Source: Erysipelotrichaceae bacterium
Lineage (GTDB): Bacteria > Bacillota_I > Bacilli_A > Erysipelotrichales > Erysipelotrichaceae
Length of the DNA stretch: 47,459 nucleotides
NCBI GenBank assembly: GCA_012516665.1
Contig: JAAYWN010000012.1
Span: forward strand, 1-47,459
Direction: 5' to 3'
This document shows positions 16,538 through 25,188 of this stretch, piece after piece; the stretch's first letter is position 1; each line of letters begins with the position of its first letter. The position numbers and the translations under genes were made by a program. The notes below the pieces were generated by a model that searched no databases, was not told the DNA's origin, and saw only the letters and a program-made list of their open reading frames with translations.

Positions 16538-17596
16538 TCAGGCATCTTTCTTTGCCAGTTCTGCTTTCAGTTCTTTCGTCAGCAATGGGACGATCTTCTT
16601 CAGATCGCCGACAATGCCATAATCTGCTACATCAAAGATCGGAGCCGAAGGATCGTTGTTGATGGCAATGATGATATCGGATTCTTCCATGCCGGCAACA
16701 TGCTGGATCGCACCGGAAATACCAATGGCAAAGTAAACATGCGGGCGCACGGTCTTGCCCGTCTGCCCTACCTGCAGTTCCTTAGGCTGCCAGCCGGCAT
16801 CTACAACGGCACGGGAACATGCTACATTTCCATGCAGCACTTCAGCCAGATCTTCCAGCATCTTAAAGTTCTCCTGACTGCCGACGCCTCTGCCGCCGGA
16901 TACTAAGATCTTAGCATCCTGAATATCAGCTGCTGTACTGATCTCTTTGACGATCTTCAATATCTCAACATCGCATGCATTTGGCTTGATCTTTGGATCA
17001 TAGGCAATGATCTCTGCCTTTGCACCAGCGATCGGTGCAATCTTCTTCATGACACCTGGACGCACGGTAGCCATCTGCGGACGATGATCTGGGCAGGCAA
17101 TCGTAGCAATTGTATTGCCGCCGAAAGCAGGACGGGTCATCAGCAGCAGACCATGTCTCTGCTCTGCTTCATGGCCTGGAATAGCATTGATCGGGAAATC
17201 ACCGATCTCCAGCTGCGTGCAGTCTGCGGTCAGTCCGGTATGGACACGGGCCGATGTCTGCGGGCCTAGATCTCTGCCGATGGCGGTTGCACCGACCAGC
17301 ATGATCTCCGGCTTATATGTATTGATGACGGATGCCAAAGCAAAGGCATATGGTTCTGTACGATAATCTTTCAGCGCAGGATCATCAACGAGAATAATAC
17401 GGTCAGCACCATAAGCTGCCAATTCATCGCAGAGTCCCTTTACATCATGTCCCAGCAGTACAGCCGTGATCTTCTTTTCTTCTAAGCTCTGTGCCAATTC
17501 CTTAGCTTTGCCCAATAGCTCTAATGAAATATTGGAAAGCTGATTATCGACCTGCTGTGCAAAAATAAACACACCTTTATATTCATTTAAATCCAT
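16538..17596 (-). CDS. etfA: Electron transfer flavoprotein, alpha subunit
   Basis: 352 aa. The C-terminal FAD-binding domain is clear: [35 protein letters not shown], then [20 protein letters not shown]. The N-terminal domain pairs with EtfB. With butyryl-CoA dehydrogenase it forms the Bcd-EtfAB complex, which in anaerobes can bifurcate electrons from NADH to crotonyl-CoA and ferredoxin. Bifurcation here is inferred from context, not read from residues. It lies 22 bases after etfB and 6 before buk. ATG at 17596. Confidence 0.95.
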   Translation of the reverse strand: MDLNEYKGVFIFAQQVDNQLSNISLELLGKAKELAQSLEEKKITAVLLGHDVKGLCDELAAYGADRIILVDDPALKDYRTEPYAFALASVINTYKPEIMLVGATAIGRDLGPQTSARVHTGLTADCTQLEIGDFPINAIPGHEAEQRHGLLLMTRPAFGGNTIATIACPDHRPQMATVRPGVMKKIAPIAGAKAEIIAYDPKIKPNACDVEILKIVKEISTAADIQDAKILVSGGRGVGSQENFKMLEDLAEVLHGNVACSRAVVDAGWQPKELQVGQTGKTVRPHVYFAIGISGAIQHVAGMEESDIIIAINNDPSAPIFDVADYGIVGDLKKIVPLLTKELKAELAKKDA

Positions 17597-17618
17597 TTTG
17601 TTTTCCTAGCCTTCCTTT

Positions 17619-18410
17619 TCAGATTACATGCTTCTCAGCAAGTCTCTTCACGATATAATCTGCTGCATCCTCAGCTGTTTCAGGTGTTACGATCGTGCCT
17701 TTGCCCTTAGCAACTTTGTCAGAAGCCTTGGCAATGACAGTCGGTGAACCGACTTTGCCGATATTCGCATCGTCTACATCCAGATTGCTGCGTCCCCATA
17801 CAGTGACATCTGCATCATATGCATCAAAGATCTTTCCTGGCTGCATATAGCGCGGCTCGGTCGCTTCGCCCAATACCGTTAAAAGGCAAGGCATCTTGGC
17901 CTTCACAATGTGATAGCGATCCTCGAACTGGCGCTTAGCTGTTACATACTCGCCATCGACCTTGATATCTGAAGCATAGGAAATGACCGGAATATTCAGA
18001 TGCTGAGCAATCTGCGGACCGACCTGCGCTGTGTCCCCGTCAATTGCCTGACGGCCAGTGATCACCAGATCATATTCCATATTCTTCAAAGCACCGGCAA
18101 TCGTTGAAGAGGTTGCCCATGTATCCGCACCGCCCAGGACTCTGTCCGTGACCAGTACACCGTCATCTGCGCCCATGGCCATTGCTTCACGCAGAACTTC
18201 ATCTGCTTTTGGCAGTCCCATAGTAACGGCTGTGACTTTAACATTTTCCGGATCGGTATCCTTGATCCGCAGAGCTGCTTCCAGACCTGCTTTATCATCT
18301 GGATTCATGATCGCTAGCATAGCTCCGCGGTCCAATGTTCCATCTGGTTTAAAGCGGACACCTCCTGCGGTGTCTGGAACCTGCTTGATGCAAACAACTA
18401 TTTTCATCAT
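17619..18410 (-). CDS. etfB: Electron transfer flavoprotein, beta subunit
   Basis: 263 aa. Begins MKIVVCIKQVPDT, with NPDDKAGLEAALRIKD, AMGADDGVLVTD, DLVITGRQAIDGDTAQVGPQIAQ and LPCLLTV-type segments typical of EtfB. It binds a flavin or AMP at the interface with EtfA. It sits between bcd (16-base gap) and etfA (22-base gap), so the three products should be made together. Two ATGs occur in tandem at 18410; GAGG precedes them. Confidence 0.95.
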   Translation of the reverse strand: MMKIVVCIKQVPDTAGGVRFKPDGTLDRGAMLAIMNPDDKAGLEAALRIKDTDPENVKVTAVTMGLPKADEVLREAMAMGADDGVLVTDRVLGGADTWATSSTIAGALKNMEYDLVITGRQAIDGDTAQVGPQIAQHLNIPVISYASDIKVDGEYVTAKRQFEDRYHIVKAKMPCLLTVLGEATEPRYMQPGKIFDAYDADVTVWGRSNLDVDDANIGKVGSPTVIAKASDKVAKGKGTIVTPETAEDAADYIVKRLAEKHVI

Positions 18411-18426
18411 ATCTGCCTCTTCCCTC

Positions 18427-19581
18427 TTACTTCAGCAATGCACTGGAGATGACCATCTCCTGTACTTCCGATGTACCTTCATAGATCTCCGTGATCTTAG
18501 CATCGCGCATCATGCGTTCAACTTCACAATCACGAATATAGCCATAGCCGCCCATCAGCTGAACGCACTTTGTTGTAACATCCATTGCTGCTCTGGCTGC
18601 ATAGAGCTTGGCTTTAGCTGCTTCTTCTGAATAGCTCTTCTGCACTGCTTTTGCTTCAGCTGCTTTATAGACAAGCAGCTGTGCTGCTTCGATCTCTACG
18701 GCCATATCAGCCAATTGGAACTGGGTATTCTGGAACTGTGACAGAGAACGGCCGAACTGCTTGCGCTCCTTGACATATGCCAATGCACGGTCAAAGGCGC
18801 CTTCAGCAAGACCAAGTGCCTGTGCCGCAATACCGATTCTGCCGCCATCCAATGTATGCATGGCAATCGGGAATCCTCTGCCGCGATCGCCCAGCAGGTT
18901 CTCCTTTGGAATCCGGCAGTCCTGGAAGATCAATTCATATGTAGCGGAACCTCTGATGCCCATCTTCTTTTCTTTTGTGCCGAAGGTAAATCCCTTGGTT
19001 CCCTTTTCAACAATAAATGTAGAGAACTTCTTTTTCTTTCTGCCCTTCGCATCTGTTACAACATCTGTATAGGCAACAATGACATATACATCTGCTTCTT
19101 TGCCATTGGTAATGAAGCACTTTGATCCATTCAGCACCCAGCTGTCACCGTCTTCAACGGCTCTGGTCTGAACGCCTTGAGCATCCGTTCCGGCGCCTGG
19201 TTCTGTTAAAGCAAATGCGCCAAGCTTCTCACCTTTGGCCAACGGTACAAGGAACTTTTCTTTCTGCGCCTGTGTGCCGAACTGTGCAATCGGATCGCAG
19301 CACAGAGATGTATGAGCAGACAGTGCAACTGCTGTGGTGCCGCAGACTTTTGCCAATTCTTCTACGCACATGACATAGGTCAGCGGATCGCATCCCTGTC
19401 CGCCGAATTCCTTTGCCACTGGGATTCCTAAGAATCCATTGGCTGCCATCTTCTGAATGGTCTCACGCGGAAATTCTTCTTTTTCATCTACTTCAATTGC
19501 ATACGGCTTCACTTCTTTCTCAGCAAATTCCTGAAAAAGGCGGCGTGCCATCTGATGTTTCTTATCCAGCTGAAAATCCAT
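18427..19581 (-). CDS. bcd: Butyryl-CoA dehydrogenase (short-chain acyl-CoA dehydrogenase)
   Basis: 384 aa FAD enzyme that reduces crotonyl-CoA to butyryl-CoA with EtfAB. ALTEPGAGTDAQG (flavin loop), GSKCFITNG, the GGRIGIAAQALG helix, QLMGGYGYIRDCEVERMMRDAKI, and the catalytic Glu in EIYEGTSEVQ are all present and intact. Length and order are normal for Bcd. It lies between hbd and etfB; AGGAGGAATCAGAT precedes ATG. An intercistronic hairpin (19618-19650) separates it from hbd. Confidence 0.94.
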   Translation of the reverse strand: MDFQLDKKHQMARRLFQEFAEKEVKPYAIEVDEKEEFPRETIQKMAANGFLGIPVAKEFGGQGCDPLTYVMCVEELAKVCGTTAVALSAHTSLCCDPIAQFGTQAQKEKFLVPLAKGEKLGAFALTEPGAGTDAQGVQTRAVEDGDSWVLNGSKCFITNGKEADVYVIVAYTDVVTDAKGRKKKKFSTFIVEKGTKGFTFGTKEKKMGIRGSATYELIFQDCRIPKENLLGDRGRGFPIAMHTLDGGRIGIAAQALGLAEGAFDRALAYVKERKQFGRSLSQFQNTQFQLADMAVEIEAAQLLVYKAAEAKAVQKSYSEEAAKAKLYAARAAMDVTTKCVQLMGGYGYIRDCEVERMMRDAKITEIYEGTSEVQEMVISSALLK

Positions 19582-19617
19582 ATCTGATTCCTCCTATATT
19601 TTCTTATTCCTATGAAA

Positions 19618-19650
19618 GCGTCAGATCACAGATCTCTGTTTCTCTGACGC
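19618..19650 (-). promoter_or_regulatory. Intercistronic hairpin between hbd and bcd
   Basis: GCGTCAGA (19618-19625) and TCTGACGC (19643-19650) form a perfect 8-bp stem, with an inner CAGA/TCTG pairing. There is no T run, so it looks like an mRNA processing or stability element, not a terminator. It lies in the only long gap (85 bases) inside the butyrate operon. Confidence 0.55.
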
Positions 19651-19666
19651 CTTCCATTTAGATAGA

Positions 19667-20581
19667 TTATGCTGTTTTCTTTGTATCCGCTGCAGATACT
19701 GCTTCTTTTGCTACATCGATCGGTCTCTTGCCGCCATCAGCGTAATCATAGAAACCAATCTTTGTCTTCACGCCCAGATGATTGCCGCGGACCATCTTCT
19801 TCAGCAGAAGAGAAGGACGATACTTCGAATCAGCTGTCTCACTGTAGAGGACATTCATGATTGCCAAGACAACATCCAGACCAATATAATCGCCTAATTC
19901 CAGAGGTCCCATCGGGTGATTGCAGCCAAGTCTCATACCGCTGTCAATGCCCGTAATATCCGCAACTCCTTCAGAATATACTTCAATTGCTTCATTGATC
20001 ATTGGGATCAGCAGACGATTGACAACAAAGCCTGCACTTTCTTCGACCTGCACTGGTGTTTTATCCAGCTTCAGGGCGATCTTCTTGACTTCTTCTACGG
20101 TCTCCTTCGGTGTATTCAGTCCGGCAATGACTTCGACCAGCTTCATGACAGGAGCTGGATTGAAGAAATGCATGCCGATAACTGGCTTCTTCAGACCGAC
20201 ACCGATCTCCGTAATGGAGAGAGAAGATGTGTTTGTTGCATAGATGCAGTTTGGATTCTCAACGATCTCATTCTGCATATGCTTGAACAGCTTCTTCTTC
20301 ATTTCCATATCTTCGATAACTGCTTCAACGACCAGATCTGGATCCTTGGCAATTTCATCTTTGCCTGTCTTGATCTTGCCTAAGATCTTGCCAGCTTCCT
20401 GCTGCGTCATCTTCTTCTTTGCAATCTTCTTTGAGAAGACACTGACGATCTGCTTTAAGCCATACTCCGCATATTCCATTTCAATATCGCATAAATATAC
20501 GGTCTCTACATCCTCACACTGTGCAAATGTCTGCGCAATGCCCCGGCCCATTGTGCCGGCGCCAATCACTGCTACTTTCAT
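19667..20581 (-). CDS. hbd: 3-hydroxybutyryl-CoA dehydrogenase
   Basis: 304 aa NAD(P)H enzyme reducing acetoacetyl-CoA to 3-hydroxybutyryl-CoA. Rossmann motif GAGTMGRGIAQ, VIEDMEMKKKLF, ATNTSSLSITEI, catalytic His in GMHFFNPAPVMKLVE, then AGFVVNRLLIPMINEA and HPMGPLELGDYIGLD. The last 15 to 20 residues (AAxAADTKKTA-like) are a loose tail beyond the usual ~282-residue clostridial form. AAGGAGATAG precedes ATG; the gene starts 14 bases after crt. Confidence 0.95.
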   Translation of the reverse strand: MKVAVIGAGTMGRGIAQTFAQCEDVETVYLCDIEMEYAEYGLKQIVSVFSKKIAKKKMTQQEAGKILGKIKTGKDEIAKDPDLVVEAVIEDMEMKKKLFKHMQNEIVENPNCIYATNTSSLSITEIGVGLKKPVIGMHFFNPAPVMKLVEVIAGLNTPKETVEEVKKIALKLDKTPVQVEESAGFVVNRLLIPMINEAIEVYSEGVADITGIDSGMRLGCNHPMGPLELGDYIGLDVVLAIMNVLYSETADSKYRPSLLLKKMVRGNHLGVKTKIGFYDYADGGKRPIDVAKEAVSAADTKKTA

Positions 20582-20595
20582 ATTTTTCTATCTCC

Positions 20596-21372
20596 TTATT
20601 GATTGATGAAATTTTTATCTCTGCGTTTTTCAAGAAAGGCGCTCATGCCTTCCTTCTGATCATGTGTTTCAAAGCAGGAACCAAAACGATGCTCTTCAAT
20701 GCTTTCTGCTTCTTCCATCGGTCTCTCGATGCCTTCGTTGATCGCTGCCTTTGCATTGGCAACAGCAATCGGAGCATTCTTAGCAATCTGCCCGGCAATC
20801 TTTTCGGCAGCTGCCATCAGCTGATCTGCCGGTACAACACTGTTGACCAGACCAATGCGCATAGCTTCATCTGCCTTGATATTGCGAGCGGTATAGATCA
20901 TCTGCTTCGCTGCTCCCGCACCGATCAAGCGTGCAAGTCTTTGCGTACCGCCGAAGCCAGGGGTAATGCCCAGGCCTGTTTCCGGCTGACCGAAGACAGC
21001 ATTTTCTGATGCAATGCGGAAATCACATGCCATGGCCAATTCGCATCCGCCGCCAAGGGCATATCCATTGACGGCCGCAATGACCGGAATGGACAGTGTT
21101 TCAATTTTACGGAACAGATCATTTCCCTTTTTCGAGAAAGCAATGCCTTCCGCTTTCGTGAGAGCAGACATTTCCGCAATATCTGCACCGGCCACAAAGG
21201 ATTTCTCACCAGCACCGGTAATGATCAGACAGCGGATCGTTTTCAGATCAACATGATCGATCACAGTATTCAGATCATCCAGCACCTCGGAATTCAAAGC
21301 ATTCAGCGCGCTTGGACGATTCATCGTAATGACCGCGATGGCATCTTTTACTTCATATTCTGCAAAGCTCAT
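20596..21372 (-). CDS. crt: Enoyl-CoA hydratase / crotonase
   Basis: 258 aa crotonase-fold enzyme, 3-hydroxybutyryl-CoA to crotonyl-CoA. The oxyanion-hole and acid-base segments are intact: FVAGADIAEM, NGYALGGGCELAMACD (first catalytic Glu), QPETGLGITPGFGGTQRLARLIG (second catalytic Glu). It starts 5 bases after the thl stop. The Shine-Dalgarno before it is weak (GAGACTG, inside the thl stop region), so translation probably depends on coupling to thl. Confidence 0.94.
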   Translation of the reverse strand: MSFAEYEVKDAIAVITMNRPSALNALNSEVLDDLNTVIDHVDLKTIRCLIITGAGEKSFVAGADIAEMSALTKAEGIAFSKKGNDLFRKIETLSIPVIAAVNGYALGGGCELAMACDFRIASENAVFGQPETGLGITPGFGGTQRLARLIGAGAAKQMIYTARNIKADEAMRIGLVNSVVPADQLMAAAEKIAGQIAKNAPIAVANAKAAINEGIERPMEEAESIEEHRFGSCFETHDQKEGMSAFLEKRRDKNFINQ

Positions 21373-21377
21373 ATTGT

Positions 21378-22571
21378 TCAGTCTCTTTCAACGACAGTCG
21401 CACATCCCATGCCGCCGCCGATGCATAATGTTGCTAAGCCTCTGTGTGCATTCTTCTGCTGCATTGCATAGAGCAGTGTGACCAGGATCCTTGTGCCGGA
21501 AGCTCCGACAGGATGTCCGAAGGCAATAGCGCCGCCGTTGACATTCAGCTTGCTTGGATCAAACTTCAATTCCTTAGCAACTGCACAGCTCTGCGCTGCG
21601 AATGCCTCATTTGCTTCATAGAGATCAAAATCATCAATAGATAAGCCTGTCTTCTTCATGACCTTTCTGGTCGCCGCAACAGGTCCGACGCCCATGATGC
21701 TTGGATCAACACCAGCTAAGCAGCCAGCGACCCAAGTTGCCATTGGCTTGACACCAAGCTCCTTGGCCTTCTCTTCGCTCATGACCACAACAGCTGCCGC
21801 ACCGTCATTGATGCCTGATGCATTTCCTGCGGTAACAACACCGCCTTCTTTGCCAGAGCAGCATCTCAGTTTTGCTAAGATCTCCGGTGTCTGTCCTTCT
21901 CTTGGGCCTTCATCTGTATCAACTGTAACAATGCCCTTTTTCTTGCCGAGATTGACTTGGATCGGTACGATCTCTTCTTTCAGAGCACCGGACTTCTGTG
22001 CTGCTACTGCTTTATTCTGTGAAGCAGCAGAGAACTCATCCAGTTCTTCTCTTGTCAGATGCCACTGCTCCGCTACATTCTCTGCGGTGATCATCATGTG
22101 ATAATCATTGAATGCATCCCACAGTGCATCATGCACCATAGCATCGACCAGGCCATCCTTCGGTGTATTCATCCGATAGCCAAACCGTGCATGAGGCAGA
22201 AGATAAGGAGCATTGCTCATGGACTCCATACCGCCGGCAACAACAATATCTGCATCCCCGGCCTTGATCATTTCTGCAGCGATGTTCACTGCATCCAATC
22301 CTGATCCGCATACAACATTGATGGATACTGCTGGGACTTCGACCGGCAGACCTGCTTTAATAGAAGCCTGTCTGGCAGGGTTCTGTCCCTGTCCAGCCTG
22401 AATTACATTTCCCATGTAGACCTGATCAACCTGCTCCGGCTGAATGCCAGCACGTTTCAATGATTCCTTGATCACTGCTGCACCTAGATCTGATGCGGAT
22501 AAAGTACTCAGTTCGCCGCCCATTTTACCGATGGCTGTACGGCATGCACCTGCCAAAACAATTTTCGTCAT
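21378..22571 (-). CDS. thlA: Acetyl-CoA acetyltransferase (thiolase)
   Basis: 397 aa biosynthetic thiolase condensing two acetyl-CoA. Acyl-enzyme Cys in [19 protein letters not shown] segment EANEAFAAQ, His in [14 protein letters not shown], second Cys in [10 protein letters not shown]. First gene of the butyrate operon. The ribosome binding site is weak (GAGATGAAAAAA). The 290 bases before it carry a cre-like site and several inverted repeats that look like operators, so entry into the pathway is probably the control point. Confidence 0.95.
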   Translation of the reverse strand: MTKIVLAGACRTAIGKMGGELSTLSASDLGAAVIKESLKRAGIQPEQVDQVYMGNVIQAGQGQNPARQASIKAGLPVEVPAVSINVVCGSGLDAVNIAAEMIKAGDADIVVAGGMESMSNAPYLLPHARFGYRMNTPKDGLVDAMVHDALWDAFNDYHMMITAENVAEQWHLTREELDEFSAASQNKAVAAQKSGALKEEIVPIQVNLGKKKGIVTVDTDEGPREGQTPEILAKLRCCSGKEGGVVTAGNASGINDGAAAVVVMSEEKAKELGVKPMATWVAGCLAGVDPSIMGVGPVAATRKVMKKTGLSIDDFDLYEANEAFAAQSCAVAKELKFDPSKLNVNGGAIAFGHPVGASGTRILVTLLYAMQQKNAHRGLATLCIGGGMGCATVVERD

Positions 22572-22595
22572 ATTTTTTTCATCTCGTTTTCTATC

Positions 22596-22628
22596 AAATG
22601 TTAACCAGTTGTGATTTCTTTAACATTT
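22596..22628. promoter_or_regulatory. Inverted repeat AAATGTTAA/TTAACATTT before thlA
   Basis: A perfect 9-bp inverted repeat (22596-22604 and 22620-22628) with a 15-base spacer, in the thlA leader or promoter region. The same 9-mer recurs at 22671-22679, overlapping the Rex-like site. Likely an operator or part of one. Confidence 0.5.
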
Positions 22629-22672
22629 ACAAGTATGAATGGTATCACATCCTTCAAAACCTTCAATAGGAA

Positions 22673-22690
22673 ATGTTAATATTTTCACAT
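22673..22690 (-). promoter_or_regulatory. Rex-like operator candidate upstream of thlA
   Basis: ATGTTA-ATATTT-TCACAT resembles the 18-bp Rex operator pattern TTGTGA-N6-TCACAA / TTGTTAA-N4-TTAACAA. Next to it TTCACATGT (22685-22693) and ACTTGTGAA (22703-22711) form another near-perfect inverted repeat. Rex (NADH-responsive) is known to control thl-crt-bcd-etf-hbd genes in clostridia. The assignment is by pattern only. Confidence 0.5.
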
Positions 22691-22730
22691 GTAACCGTTT
22701 TCACTTGTGAACATTTTCTTTATTTAAATT

Positions 22731-22746
22731 ATCAAAGCGCTTACAT
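22731..22746 (-). promoter_or_regulatory. CcpA-type cre site upstream of thlA
   Basis: On the minus strand ATGTAAGCGCTTTGAT, a close match to the Gram-positive cre consensus TGWAANCGNTNWCA with the central GCGC. It lies about 160 bases before the thlA start, upstream of the Rex-like repeats. Confidence 0.6.
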
Positions 22747-22805
22747 TCAAAATGCTGCCTGATGCCATCACCGTGTCTATGCGTTCATTCTTTCTGTGTG
22801 TTTTA

Positions 22806-22830
22806 TATGCATGCATGTTCATGCCTGCAT
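22806..22830. repeat. Second hairpin after the asd terminator
   Basis: ATGCATGCATG...CATGCcTGCAT is a long imperfect inverted repeat lying directly beyond the T run of the asd terminator. On the minus strand the two hairpins are tandem. It could reinforce termination before the thlA promoter. Confidence 0.45.
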
Positions 22831-22860
22831 AAAAAAAGATCCGTATGCTTCACGGGTCTC
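22830..22860 (-). terminator. Terminator of the hom-lysC-asd operon
   Basis: AGACCCGT / ACGGATCT stem with a 7-base loop and seven T on the minus strand, right after the asd stop codon. Confidence 0.85.
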
Positions 22861-22861
22861 T

Positions 22862-23851
22862 TCAAGCTGATTCATGATCCAGATATTCGATGATCTGCAC
22901 TGCATTGGAAGCAGCCCCTTTGCGGATCTGATCGCCGCAGCACCATAGGACCAGGCCTTTTTCATTGCATAGATCCTGACGGATCCTGCCGACATAGACA
23001 AGATCCTGATCGCTTGTTTCCAAAGGCGTAGGAATATGGTCTGTGCAGAGGACGTCTCCGGCAAAAGAAGCAATGGCCTTTTCAGCTTCTGCTATAGAGA
23101 GCTTCTCTTCGGTCTGAAATGTGACGGCAATTGAATGGCTGCGAAAAACAGGTACTCTGACACAGGTGCATGTCACTTTCATATCCGGCAGATGCAGGAT
23201 CTTTCTGCCTTCATTCTGCATTTTCATTTCTTCCGTTGTATAGCCGCTGTCAAGCATGGTGCCAATATCTGCGATGCAGCTATAGGCGATCTGTGCCGGG
23301 AAAACATGCGGATGCACTTCTTCCTTCTTCCGTACCGCTTCGATTTCATCTTCCAGCTCACTGATGCCATTCATGCCTGCACCAGAAACAGCCTGATAGG
23401 TACATGCATTGACGGCCGTGATCTTAGACAGTTTGGCAATAGGTGCCAATGCCATGAGCGCAATGATCGTTGAACAGTTTGGATTGGCAATCACATTGTG
23501 ATGCCCCTGCAGATCTTCTCCATTGATCTCCGGCACCACCAGCGGTATGCCTTCCTCCATGCGGAAGGCAGAACTGTTGTCAATATAGACCGCACCTGCT
23601 TTCTCGATCATCGGACGATATTTTTTGCTGAGCGAATTGCTGACAGCACCAAGCACATAATCCAAGCCATTCAGCCTTTCCTGCGATACCGTCTCTACCG
23701 TAAGTTCTGTTCCGCCAAAAGGGATCTTTTTGCCAAGTGACCTCTGTGAAGCAAACAAGCGCACTTCGCTTGGCTGCAGTTTTCTTTCTTCGATGCATAT
23801 CAGCATCTGTCTGCCGACCGCACCAGTCGCCCCCAATATACCTATCTTCAT
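22862..23851 (-). CDS. asd: Aspartate-semialdehyde dehydrogenase
   Basis: 329 aa. NADPH-dependent reduction of aspartyl phosphate to aspartate semialdehyde, shared by the lysine, threonine and methionine branches. N-terminal GILGATGAVGRQML, catalytic Cys in IANPNCSTI, NACTYQAVSGAGMNG, and the substrate-binding RVPVFRSHSIAV with the catalytic His. It overlaps lysC by 4 bases (ATGA) and is the last gene of hom-lysC-asd. AGGAGGCTTGC precedes ATG. Confidence 0.96.
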   Translation of the reverse strand: MKIGILGATGAVGRQMLICIEERKLQPSEVRLFASQRSLGKKIPFGGTELTVETVSQERLNGLDYVLGAVSNSLSKKYRPMIEKAGAVYIDNSSAFRMEEGIPLVVPEINGEDLQGHHNVIANPNCSTIIALMALAPIAKLSKITAVNACTYQAVSGAGMNGISELEDEIEAVRKKEEVHPHVFPAQIAYSCIADIGTMLDSGYTTEEMKMQNEGRKILHLPDMKVTCTCVRVPVFRSHSIAVTFQTEEKLSIAEAEKAIASFAGDVLCTDHIPTPLETSDQDLVYVGRIRQDLCNEKGLVLWCCGDQIRKGAASNAVQIIEYLDHESA

Positions 23852-25188
23852 GCAAGCCTCCTAGCCTGCGATACGAACTTGTCATATATCGCATGAATTG
23901 CTTTTTCAAAATCACGGTCATCGACCCCGACCGCAATTGAAAGTTCATCACTGGACTGATTGATGACTTTGATATTAATGCCATTCTTGCCGAACTCGCT
24001 CAGAAACTGTCCGGACATGCCTGGCACTTTCTTCATGCCGCGGCCGACAACGGCGATCATCGCCAAATGATCTTCAATGCGCAGATCATCCGGTACAAAC
24101 TCTTTCTTTAAACGAGAGACAATCTCATATAAGCATTTTTCGACTGCTTTGGTCTGAACGATCACGGAGAAAGTATCTACGGTGATCGGCACGCTCTCAA
24201 TAGAGACATGATATTCTTCAAAGATCGAAAGGATCTTTCTTAAGAAACCGACTTCCGCACTGCTGTGGCTCTTAACGATCGTGATCACCGTAAAATCCTT
24301 GCGGCCGGTAATGCCGGTCACCGCATGCGGCGGTTCTTTCTGATCCATATCACTGCAGTCGTTGAGGATCATTGTGCCCGGGTTTTCCGGATCATTCGTA
24401 TTCCGCACATTGATCGGTATATTTTTTGAACGCACGGGGAACACCGCATCATCATGCAGTACATTCGCCCCCATATAGGACATTTCCCGCAGCTCATTGT
24501 AAGTAATTCTTGGGATCCTCACGGGATCGGCAATGATCCTTGGATCGGCGACCAGAAAGCCAGATACATCCGTCCAGTTTTCATAAACATCTGCGTCGAC
24601 AATATTTGCAAGCACGGCGCCGGTAATATCAGAACCGCCTCTGCTCATCACCTTGATCACACCATTCGGCAATGCTCCATAGAAACCAGGGACCAGGATC
24701 TTCCGGCCTTTCTGCACATGGCTGTTCAGCAGTTCTGCCGTACGTTCCAGATCGATCGAACCATCATAATGAAAAGCCATGACCTGCGAAGCATCCACAA
24801 ATTCCGCTTCCAGATACTCCGCCAGCAGCAGGCCGGTCAGATATTCTCCGCGCGAAACAAGATAATCTGTATTCAGATCGCGGTCGATCACAGCCCGGAT
24901 CTTTTTAAATTCTGCTTGGAGATCTGTCTTCAGGCCCAGATCATTCTTGATGCTCATGTATTTATCTTCGATCAGCTGAAAGATGCTGTCATAGGAAACA
25001 CCATATTTAATATGCGCTGCACAGAGATACAAAAGATCTGTCACCTTATGATCTTCATGTGTTTCCTTCCCGCAGGCACTGGTCACAATGAATTTGCGGT
25101 CATGATCCGCATCAATGATCTTTTTAACTTTTCGGAACTGTGTGCTGTTAGCCACAGATGACCCGCCGAACTTTGCGACCTTGATCAT
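23848..25188 (-). CDS. lysC: Aspartate kinase
   Basis: 446 aa, monofunctional, with two C-terminal ACT domains (FTVITIVKSHSSAEVGFLRKIL and MIAVVGRGMKKVPGMSGQFL). Kinase motifs: VAKFGGSSVAN, YLVSRGEYLT, VMSRGGSDITGAVLA, DVYENWTDVSGF. It makes aspartyl phosphate, the first committed step. The ACT pair suggests amino-acid feedback inhibition, probably by lysine or threonine. It overlaps hom and asd by 4 bases each, so all three are translationally coupled. No lysine riboswitch precedes it. Confidence 0.95.
   Translation of the reverse strand: MIKVAKFGGSSVANSTQFRKVKKIIDADHDRKFIVTSACGKETHEDHKVTDLLYLCAAHIKYGVSYDSIFQLIEDKYMSIKNDLGLKTDLQAEFKKIRAVIDRDLNTDYLVSRGEYLTGLLLAEYLEAEFVDASQVMAFHYDGSIDLERTAELLNSHVQKGRKILVPGFYGALPNGVIKVMSRGGSDITGAVLANIVDADVYENWTDVSGFLVADPRIIADPVRIPRITYNELREMSYMGANVLHDDAVFPVRSKNIPINVRNTNDPENPGTMILNDCSDMDQKEPPHAVTGITGRKDFTVITIVKSHSSAEVGFLRKILSIFEEYHVSIESVPITVDTFSVIVQTKAVEKCLYEIVSRLKKEFVPDDLRIEDHLAMIAVVGRGMKKVPGMSGQFLSEFGKNGINIKVINQSSDELSIAVGVDDRDFEKAIHAIYDKFVSQARRLA

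Noticed and set aside
24454-25161. 235-codon plus-strand ORF
   Set aside because: It is antisense to lysC, whose motifs are complete; composition is that of a shadow frame.
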